Origin: Petrosia ficiformis
Taxonomy: Eukaryota > Porifera > Demospongiae > Haplosclerida > Petrosiidae
Assembly (NCBI GenBank): GCA_947044365.1
Contig: OX345647.1
Location: 1,340,001 to 1,404,000 of the forward strand
DNA: 64,000 bases
Reading direction: 5' to 3'
The notes under the pieces are model-generated. The model had not been told where the DNA came from. It saw nothing but the letters and a program-made list of their open reading frames with translations, and did no database searches. Numbering within the stretch: the first letter of the stretch is position 1; every line of letters starts with the position of its first letter. A program made the translations under genes and the position numbers. Below are positions 56,301 through 64,000 of the stretch, one piece after another.

Positions 56301-59300
56301 AGGGGAACCTGTTTTAGTATAATCTATGATACCTAGGTAATATACTGTTTAGCAGATCACATTGTTTTTCAGCTCATTAACATGTAGCTACATGTAACTA
56401 TGTATGTGATGAGTAAGTACTAGATGTATATACATGTTGTGTGTACATGCATGTATGTATCGATCGTCTTATCTCTTCACAGCTCTTCCAATACCTAGTC
56501 GATTAGATAAACCTCATTCTTCATCAACTGGGTTAAGTGTTTTACCTATTCAAATATCTCCTCCCCCTCCTCTGCCTACTGATATAGGAGAAGAAATTGA
56601 TACTAAATTTACTGAACCACTTAAAGACTATAGTTGGTACTGGGGTGACCTGTCTAGGTATGTTCTGTAGATAACATGTACATATACTTACCTACCTACA
56701 TGTATCTGACCACCTACCTACCTACCTACCTACCTACCTACCTACCTACCTACCTACCTACCTACCTACTAATATAATTATTAATAATATACTTTTACAG
56801 GGAAGAAGTGACTAGTAAACTCAAAGACACCCCTGATGGTACCTTTCTTGTAAATTCCCAAAAGACGGGAGGTTATACTTTAACAGTTCGAAAAGGAGGT
56901 CGAAATAAAATAAATCGAATAATATGCATCAATGGAAAATACGGATTCTCTGAACCAACCCAATTCAATAGTGTTCCGGAATTGATTGAGTATTATAGTA
57001 AAGTCTCACACTCTCAATATAATGCAGGACTGGATGTCAAATTAGAATTCCCAGTCTCCAAATTTGCTATGGTACATACAACATACTATTATATTATATA
57101 TAATTATATATTGTGAATGCTATGTTAAAGAATGTCGGCATGCCTGTTTCTGGTGAGATATAAAGTATTAACTCACTATATAAACTTTAGCTCACTATTT
57201 AGATAATTACTATTATAGATGCAACAGACCTCTGTGTTTTCATTGATCATTCTGTTATCTACAAGCCTAGAATGCCAGTAACATGAAGCAAGTAAATTTG
57301 CTGCTGCCATTTAATTGCCATAAAGATTGCCAGATCGAGATAAATGAACATTTTGTTTCAGCACTACTATTTTTTAAATTATATATATGTGTATAGCCAT
57401 AAAATATTGTGGGTATATTTTTATTACCATACAGTATACTTACATATATAATAATTATGTATATGACTGCACGTATGGGACTTGCTTTGCCAGACGGGAC
57501 CTTATCTACAAAATAATTTGGCTGGCAATTTAGCCATTTTGAATGGTATCTAAGGAGTTCTATGATTGCTCTTCCTGGATAAGTTTGTTCCTTTACTTTA
57601 CAAATACATAGTAAGGCTGAAGAGCTTCCTGTCTGTAAATGCACATTTATATAATTATAATAATAATATTTGATATCAGCTTGATGATGAAGAAGGAGAA
57701 GATGACAATGACATTGAGGAATTGCTTGACAAACTCAAAGATGCCACAGAGCTATTTGATGCAAAGAATGATGTTTATATCCAATTTCAGAAAACATCAG
57801 AAGAGATGAAAAACGTAAGATTACACTATAGCTAATATCAGTCAGTTTGTCGGTCTGTTTGTCAGTGTTGTGAGTCTATCTGTCTGTCTGTTGTCTGGTG
57901 GTAGTCCAGACAACAACATTTGTCATCCACAGTCAGAGTGATTGTACAGATATGTTATTTATAAACATATAGCATTTTTCATTTACTATATAAATAATCT
58001 TCATTTTTAGTTCTGTAAGCATTTGAAAAGGTCACAGACCGAAAAGAGTTTGCAAATAAACTTTGTTGCCAAGTTGAACAACTTAGTGAATCATTACCCA
58101 GTAACTTACTGTATAATAAATAAGTCAGTCGGTGCACCTCTTTAACTGCCTTCTAACTGTCTGTCTCTCTGTTTGTCTCATTTTAGGTGATAGAAATTGC
58201 TGATTTAGCAGTTACAGCACGAGGTAATATAGTAGAGATGCTAAAGGAACAATTGGATTCCCTTAAGAAATGTGATATGAAGGGTAGTAAGATGCTAGAA
58301 TCTGACAGAAAGAAGTAAGAATAGAGAATAGTATACCCATTATGGTAACCATTAGATCATTATGATGATTTTCTCATGTCTGAACCCCAACAACCTATTA
58401 TAGTCATGTTAACTATAACCACTATACTATAACTATAACTAAAACCACTTTTAGTAAAGCATTGTGACTTTTATTTACAAGTAGTACTATTTTAGTAACT
58501 AAATAAAACTAGCCGATATTGATCCTGGTTAAAACATTTTTACTAACCTAATATCATGTTAGTTAACTGTAACTATAATTAACAACTTAAGAAACTAGAC
58601 ATACATACTATAATTAAAAGTGGTCATTATTGTTATGCTAAAACAACACACAACTGTACAATAAATGTATATCATTTTTTAGTGCTTTACCTTTCTTCTC
58701 TTCAGAGTGGTGGAGAAAATTAGACTGTTAGGTGAAAATGTACAAATTGCTGAAACTCTTCATAAAGCAGCTCTCAGACATGTCAAAGAAAGTAATGATA
58801 CATTTAGAGCTCTTGGTAGAGATCTAAATACATTAAGACCTGAGTTAATGAGATTACAATGGGAAAAAGACCAGTACACCAGGTATGTTATGAAGAGTGC
58901 CATTTGTGGTCAAATGTTATGCACAGAAGCCATGATATCTAAGAAGTAATCTTCTGGATATCAAATTTCAATGATTTCCTGTACAAAATGGTTGAATGAT
59001 GGATGGATGGATGGATGTGTGAACTGACAAAAGGACTAGTGGATGGATGGATGGACAGATGCACAGAGGATTGATGGACAGATTGATGGATGAAATATTG
59101 GATTGTACTGTATGTATTCAACAGATATTCATATTTGGATACATATTACATAATATAATTGTACATTTATTAGTAAATTACAACAAGAGGGATTATCACA
59201 TCATGAGATTTCAGAACGTATCAAAGAAAAAGCCATGACTGAATCAGAAAGTATATATAATACTCTAGAGGATTCAGAAGAGTAAGTGAATAAATCCTCT

Positions 59301-59518
59301 CTTCCTCTCAACCTCAGGATACAATATAATATATATATATATAATCATAATAATTATAATACATTAAGCAATTATATATGTAATACACAATTATATACAC
59401 AACACTTATTATAATAATAATTATATAATTTTTATACATATAAATTAGAACGTAGTTATAATTATACAATTCAGAATTTTCTCCTCCCGATAGGGAAGAA
59501 GAACCAAGATATTTATGA
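52340..59518 (+). CDS. Candidate p85-derived gene: three FLVR-less nSH2 units plus iSH2
   Basis: Exons: 52340-52487 linker, 52958-53219 nSH2; 53669-53735 chimeric, 54289-54463 linker, 54596-54866 nSH2; 55861-55927 chimeric, 56483-56657 linker, 56801-57071 nSH2; 57680-57814, 58187-58314, 58706-58882, 59174-59281 iSH2; 59494-59518 end. Every junction keeps the frame (phases 2, 0, 1, 2, 0, ...), giving at least 668 codons. All three nSH2 read [12 protein letters not shown]: the codon for the phosphotyrosine-binding Arg is gone while the rest ([18 protein letters not shown]) is intact. iSH2 is complete apart from four residues. The last exon has an extra C, giving EEEEPRYL-stop and removing the Pro-rich region and cSH2. 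The protein could bind p110 without normal phosphotyrosine docking. No 5' exon, promoter or start was found, so it may be non-functional or spliced from another gene. Confidence 0.5.
53669..53735 (+). other. 67-nt chimeric exon (iSH2a start fused to exon 17 end), copy A
   Basis: Begins TTTGATGATGAAAAAGAAGA like iSH2 exon a (GTTGATGATGAAGAAGG), skips to the GATGTTTATCTCGCATTTCAG-like part (TATGTTTACCTCAACTTTCA) and ends GGTTCCTGAAC|GTAAGTACTAAG, like exon 17 (GGGAGTCTAAAC|GTAAGTACTAAG). Phase 0 in and phase 1 out make it a perfect adaptor between an nSH2 exon and the next linker exon. Confidence 0.7.
54289..54866 (+). other. Linker + nSH2 copy 4
   Basis: Linker of 175 nt, same length as the original. 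nSH2 271 nt (one codon short at FLVR: FLVNSQ). All other SH2 motifs present. Confidence 0.8.
54900..55165. mobile_element. Foldback element between nSH2 copies 4 and 5
   Basis: Arms TATAACACAGCTTCGAGGTG...ATACAACCCGAGCCCC and GGGGCTCGGGTTGTATATTC...GAGAAGCCATGGTATATA, centred on CTCGGCTTCGCCTCAG near 55,090. A second diverged arm (ACATGGTTTTGAGGTCTATA) lies at 54,948. It resembles the foldback at 32,125 in position and TATATARCATGG ends. It lies in unit A's 3' end and is not repeated after unit B. Confidence 0.75.
55166..55565. other. Intervening sequence
   Basis: No gene. TATACACCTGYGGTTG direct repeats near 55,465-55,515. Confidence 0.5.
55570..57116. repeat. ~2.19-kb tandem duplication, unit B
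   Basis: Second copy of the unit at 53,378. Contains the chimeric exon 55,861-55,927 (same 67 nt) and linker+nSH2 copy 5. Confidence 0.9.
56483..57071 (+). other. Linker + nSH2 copy 5
   Basis: Linker 175 nt, nSH2 271 nt, FLVR arginine absent ([11 protein letters not shown]). Small changes against copy 4: [17 protein letters not shown]. Confidence 0.8.
57680..59518 (+). other. Second iSH2 coiled coil (four exons) and frameshifted end
   Basis: [19 protein letters not shown] to [12 protein letters not shown]. Exon lengths 135, 128, 177 and 108 against 135, 128, 177 and 120 in the original. All donors and acceptors are intact. The p110-binding helices are strongly conserved in sequence. At 59,494 the Pro-rich exon starts but an inserted C gives TGA at 59,516-59,518. 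Beyond it a diverged Pro-rich remnant runs to about 59,570. Confidence 0.85.
58395..58645. mobile_element. hAT-like MITE family 3, degenerate copy
   Basis: CTATAACTATAACTAAAAC and GCTAAAACAACAC within the intron between the second and third iSH2 exons of the duplicate. Not in the main gene's intron. Confidence 0.5.
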
Positions 59519-60017
59519 ACGTCCTCTATAACTCCACAGTCTATCCTAGTCCCAGTCCTGTTCCTGGAAGTGTTTGCTCAATACCATTTGTAGTCAGATA
59601 ACGAACGTCCAAGCAAAGCCTGTGCATCATCAGAGATTTTATGCAAAGGTGGGCAAAAAGTAGGTTCAGCTGTTAAAATGGGAGGCAGAGTATATTCCAT
59701 GTAGGGGCAAGCTTCCCTGGAAATTTTATAGTTTGGACCCCTAACAAGGGCAATATGGTGCAATATAGGAGTAAATTTGCACTAATCATACCTTTATGTA
59801 ATGATATGGTAGGGGCAGAAATTGTGAGCAAATTCTTTCTTGCCCTTCCCTGATAAAAATGCTGATTACATAATTTATTTTGCACAAAGTGCCTTTTTGA
59901 AACTTATAGTCATATTGATACTACAGGTACATGTATGTACTTCCCAAACCACACAAGCATAACATTACATAATAACATGTGACTGTATTAATTATAAACA
60001 TTATTTTATTATAACAG
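59519..60017. other. Spacer with an unrecognised minus-strand frame
   Basis: 59,578-59,763 on the minus strand reads HHIALVRGPNYKISREACPY and continues to DDAQALLGRSLSDYKWY. Composition is less biased than the shadows elsewhere and it may be a fragment of a mobile-element protein. No domain identified, and no start or splice support. Confidence 0.3.
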
Positions 60018-60378
60018 GTACTATTACTAATTTGACTCAAGCTGATCCTTGTCAAGTAGTAGAATGTATTAAACAAGTATTTGATCAAAACTATGCTTCT
60101 CTTGGTAGTCTGTTTGAAGATTCCATAGATATTATAGTGAATGAAATGCTGCAAGCTGGTCTGATAGCTCGTCATGTTGCTAAAAACCAACATTTCATCT
60201 GCTAATTAATGACTTCACATCCAGATTGGTTTTAATGAGAAAAGCAGATAAAATTAGAAACCTTATTACTAAATTCTTAAGAGTACTATTAGAAATGCGA
60301 GGTCCATTAGTATTTGCTCCTGAACATCTTAAAGAAGATATTCATAATATTATCAATAGTAGACTAGGTATTGCTTAA
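60018..60378 (+). pseudogene. Frameshifted exon with CARD-like helical pattern
   Basis: An acceptor (TATAACAG) precedes a phase-1 exon reading TNLTQADPCQVVECIKQVF, then LFEDSIDIIVNEMLQAGLIARHV. It stops at 60,203-60,205. In the +1 frame the similarity continues as FTSRLVLMRKADKIRNLITKF and PLVFAPEHLKEDIHNIINSRL to TAA at 60,376-60,378. The amphipathic spacing (LL.EML..GLI...., KA.KI..LI...L....GP..F....L) is reminiscent of a CARD. One indel near 60,190 breaks it. The death-fold assignment is inference from pattern only. Confidence 0.4.
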
Positions 60379-61535
60379 TGTGTAATAATAGAACATGTAT
60401 TAGTTATTTGTATTGTATAGTGTGTTATTATGTTTGATTTGTAAAAAAAGATAATTTCAGTTATAATGAATGTTGCATACCTTTTGATTCAAAACCCTCA
60501 CCACCGATGGCCCACCCTGGTATAGTAAATAGTACATGTAAATGTTTCTGGATGTAACCAGCAGCAGGATTACATCATCATTATAATGTAAAATTATTCC
60601 ATGCAGTATCATATTGGGTGTGGTTCATTCATAGAAGCAAGCATTTCTGTTTATAGTAGCTAATTAATGATTACATCAAGAAGCTCTCAAATGCTGAATC
60701 AAGATTATTATTGTTGATTTCACTTGATGTACTATTAATAATTAACAGTTGTACTTACGTATCTTTAATATCAATATTTATTTTACATACTATGTGCTTG
60801 AAGAAATAATGCACACACTTATATGGGATATATGGATATTCTCTACCTTAATTCACCCAATCCACACATCCAAAATTAATTGGATTTATATCATTATTAT
60901 TACACCAGACTGTTACCAGTATATACGTAGATTGGATTCATGTATATGAGACACACATGAATCCACAAGTGACCTATTATACACACTGCAGCTGGCACCT
61001 CCTATGATTGTTAATTTTTTGAACTTAGCATTCAATTATATGATCTCATTTAAAGTTTCTGTATATGCAACCTGTGTATATTGTTTGTAATATGTACACA
61101 GTATATGTGTTATATAGTCGTACATATTTATTTGGTTGTCTATCAGTCTCCCTATCATATACAATTCTCATCTCTTTATCTCTAGTGTTGATTGTACACT
61201 AAACCAGTCATGTGTCTGGTACATATCTTTGTATTGGGTGTGTGGTATTCAGGAAAATTTCTCTTAATATTTTGAAAATGTTATAATTATTATTAATACT
61301 TAGTTAGTCTTTCAATTACTCGATTGTGTTTATCATCACTTATTCATTCTTGTTTCTTCATTATTCCTTATCATAGGTAGAGGAGTGTAATACTAAAGGT
61401 CAACTTCATAGTATGTATAGTTAAACCTTCTTTATCCTGACTGAGTTTGTTATTACACAGGTAACAATCAACTCACAGAAGTCAAACATTGAAAACTCTA
61501 GCTTCAGATGAGAGTCAATGTTTGGTAGTGTTAAT
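60379..61535. other. Non-coding stretch
   Basis: AT-rich. TATCAGTCTCCCTATC-type pyrimidine patches near 61,140. No gene recognised. The 66-codon frame at 60,749 is AT-driven. Confidence 0.45.
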
Positions 61536-61539
61536 ACTT

Positions 61540-63580
61540 CAGTTGAAACCTTGTGGTTATTAATATGTTCCCAATTCTTTAGCTGAAATCTCGTGGTCAT
61601 TGCTAATTTGCTATGTTTCTAGTTTTTCAGTTGAAACCTTGTAGTCATTACTATGTTTCCAGTTCTTCAGTTATGTAGTCATTACTATGTTTCCAGTTCT
61701 TCAGTTAAAACCTTGTAGTCATTACTATGTTTCCAGTTCTTTGGGTGAAACCTTGTGGTTATTATTATGTTCCCAGTTCTTTAGCTGAAATCTTGTGGTC
61801 ATTGCTAATTTGCTATGTTTTTAGTTCTTCAGTTGAAACCTTGTGGTCATTACTATGTTTCCAGTTCTTTAGTTGAAACCTAGTGATCGTTAATATTTTT
61901 CCAGTTCTTCAGTTGAAACCTTGTAGTCATTACTATGTTTCCAGTTTTTCAGTTGAAACCTTGTAGTCATTACTATGTTTCCAGTTCTTTGGGTAAAACC
62001 TTGTGGTCCTTAATATGTTTCCAGTTCTTTAGTTGAAACCTTGTAGTCATTACTATGTTTCCAGTTCTTCGGTTGAAACCTTGTGTCATTACTATGTTTC
62101 CAGTTCTTCAGTTGAAACCTTGTAGTCATTACTATGTTTCCAGTTCTTTGGGTAAAACCTTGTGGTCCTTAATATGTTTCCAGTTCTTTAGTTGAAACCT
62201 TGTAGTCATTACTATGTTTCCAGTTCTTTGGGTGTAACCTTGTAGTTATTACTATGTTTCCAGTTCTTCGGGTGAAACCTTGTGGTTATTATTATGTTCT
62301 CAGTTCTTTAGCTGAAATCTCGTGGTCATTGCTAATTTGCTATGTTTCCAGTTCTTTAGTTGAAACCTTGTAGTCATTACTATGTTTCCAGTTCTTCAGT
62401 TAAAACCTTGTAGTCATTACTATGTTTCCAGTTCTTTGGGTGTAACCTTGTAGTCATTACTATGTTTCCAGTTCTTTGGGTGTAACCTTGTAGTCATTAC
62501 TATGTTTTCAGTTCTTTGGATGAAACCTTGTGGTCATTAATACATGTATGTTTCCAGTTCTTTAGTTGAAACCTTGTAGTCATTACTATGTTTCCAGTTC
62601 TTCGGTTGAAACCTTGTGTCATTACTATGTTTCCAGTTCTTCAGTTGAAACCTTGTAGTCATTACTATGTTTCCAGTTCTTTGGGTAAAACCTTGTGGTC
62701 CTTAATATGTTTCCAGTTCTTTAGTTGAAACCTTGTAGTCATTACTATGTTTCCAGTTCTTCGGGTGTAACCTTGTAGTTATTACTATGTTTCCAGTTCT
62801 TCGGGTGAAACCTTGTGGTTATTATTATGTTCTCAGTTCTTTAGCTGAAATCTCGTGGTCATTGCTAATTTGCTATGTTTCCAGTTCTTTAGTTGAAACC
62901 TTGTAGTCATTACTATGTTTCCAGTTCTTCAGTTAAAACCTTGTAGTCATTACTATGTTTCCAGTTCTTTGGGTGTAACCTTGTAGTCATTACTATGTTT
63001 CCAGTTCTTTGGGTGTAACCTTGTAGTCATTACTATGTTTTCAGTTCTTTGGATGAAACCTTGTGGTCATTAATACATGTATGTTTCCAGTTCTTTAGTT
63101 GAAACCTTGTAGTCATTACTATGTTTCCAGTTCTTTGGGTGTAACCTTGTAGTCATTACTATGTTTCCAGTACTTCAGGTGAAACCTTGTAGTCATTACT
63201 ATGTTTTCAGTTCTTTGGATGAAACCTTGTGGTCATTAATACATGTATGTTTCCAGTTCTTTAGTTGAAACCTTGTAGTCATTACTATGTTTCCAGTTCT
63301 TCGGGTGTAACCTTGTAGTCATTACTATGTTTTCAGTTCTTTGTGTGAAACCTTGTGGTCATTAATGTTTCCAGTTCTTTAGTTGAAACCTCGTAGTCAT
63401 TACTATGTTTCCAGTTCTTCAGGTGTAACCTTGTAGTCATTATTATGTTTTCAGTTCTTTGGGTGAAACCTTGTGGTCATTAATATGTTTCCAGTTGTTT
63501 AGTTGAAACCTTGTAGTCATTACTATGTTTACAGTTCTTCAGTTGAAATCTCATGGTCATTAGTATGTTCCCAGTTCTTT
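61540..63580. repeat. 40-bp satellite with 540-bp higher-order unit
   Basis: About 50 copies of TTTCCAGTTCTTCAGTTGAA + ACCTTGTAGTCATTACTATG (40 bp) with GGGTGTAACC, GGATGAAACC and GCTAATTTGCTATG variants. The variant order GTTCTCAGTTCTTTAGCTG...GCTAATTTGCTATG at 62,297 recurs at 62,837, showing a 540-bp higher-order repeat. Confidence 0.95.
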
Positions 63581-63798
63581 TACTAAAAAAATTGATGCCC
63601 AGATGTTTTCCATCATAATCTCACAACTTTAAAGCAATGTACTCTCTACTAAATTGTACAAGTGTGGATGAAAATTTTTATGACAGATTATAATTTGTTT
63701 TGTTTCATATAAGTAATATGTGTGTATATAATTGTTATATGAGTAAATTAGGTATGCACTTGACTATGAAGGTGTGGTGTGATAGTTTCCTGAGAAAC

Positions 63799-64000
63799 AT
63801 GTCTGACCGAATTGCTCTTCCAACTGTTGATCTGTTCACATCAGAGTTAGAATCTGTTGGTCCTAAATGGTATGATCTTGGCGTTTTCTTAGGTGTATCT
63901 ACTCATAAATTGGATGTTATTGGAAAGTATCATGGGAGTGAAGGAACTCAGAGATGTTTAATCGAATTGTTCAAATGTTTCCATTCCCGTACTAGACCAG
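63799..64000 (+). CDS. Third death-domain protein (5' end only)
   Basis: ATG at 63,799 opens MSDRIALPTVDLFTSELESV, then PKWYDLGVFLGVSTHKLDVI and LIELFKCFHSR. It is clearly homologous to the death domains at 40,317 and 49,646 but more diverged (two residues longer between the third and fourth helices: GKYHGSEGTQR). 67 codons are visible. The rest, probably a middle region and ankyrin repeats, lies beyond the window. Confidence 0.8.
   Translation, partial: MSDRIALPTVDLFTSELESVGPKWYDLGVFLGVSTHKLDVIGKYHGSEGTQRCLIELFKCFHSRTRP

Noticed and set aside
57267..57644. 125-codon minus-strand frame
   Set aside because: Lies in the nSH2-iSH2 intron shared between copies. The equivalent frame is not open in the sibling intron at 45,600-45,900.

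Overview
The window looks like nuclear DNA of an early-branching marine animal, most likely a demosponge (Amphimedon-like). This is inferred from spliced GT-AG genes, AT-rich microsatellite-laden introns, animal-type signalling domains, and intronless death-domain/ankyrin genes of a kind I associate with sponges. There is no bacterial, viral or organellar gene content. No database was searched, so the species and all novelty claims are inference.

Layout. 1-18,500 holds no convincing host gene. It contains two satellites (1-716 and 717-1,440), Penelope-like GIY-YIG relics in inverted arrangement (3,523-5,600) interrupted by a piggyBac-like TTAA element, a 2.2-kb telomere-like satellite (6,650-8,900), nested 9-bp-TSD inverted-repeat transposons (9,857-11,108), several MITEs and tRNA-derived SINEs, and long microsatellites.

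18,576-39,890 (+) is a PI3-kinase class IA regulatory subunit (p85) gene. I could join 28 exons in one frame (1,175 codons plus stop) with consistent splice phases. The domain order is SH3, Pro-rich, C1, SAM, C1, RhoGAP, Pro-rich linker, nSH2, iSH2, Pro/Gly-rich, cSH2. Vertebrate p85 has no C1 or SAM domains.

40,317-42,317 and 49,646-51,637 (+) are two intronless paralogues encoding an N-terminal death domain, a conserved middle region and ankyrin repeats. A third death-domain gene starts at 63,799 and runs off the window.

43,984-49,297 is a decayed second p85 3' half: linker frameshifted, nSH2 lacking the FLVR arginine, iSH2 truncated, cSH2 missing its FLVR exon. It has the same downstream death-domain/ankyrin neighbour as the main gene, so p85 3' half plus neighbour was duplicated as a block.

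52,340-59,518 is the most unusual part. Three successive linker+nSH2 exon pairs, joined by a 67-nt chimeric exon, lead into a full set of iSH2 exons, and every splice phase is compatible. All three nSH2 domains have lost exactly the FLVR arginine. The reading frame ends just after the iSH2 by a one-base insertion. This is either a decaying array or a new protein: tandem phosphotyrosine-blind SH2 domains on a p110-binding coiled coil. No start exon was found. A frameshifted exon with a CARD-like helical pattern follows (60,018-60,378), then a 2-kb 40-bp satellite (61,540-63,580).

How the genes fit together: the main p85 should recruit and restrain the p110 catalytic subunit at phosphotyrosine sites. 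C1, SAM and a catalytically plausible RhoGAP add possible lipid, oligomerisation and Rho-family inputs. The neighbouring death-fold/ankyrin genes look like intracellular scaffold or innate-type signalling proteins, and their linkage to p85 is maintained by duplication.
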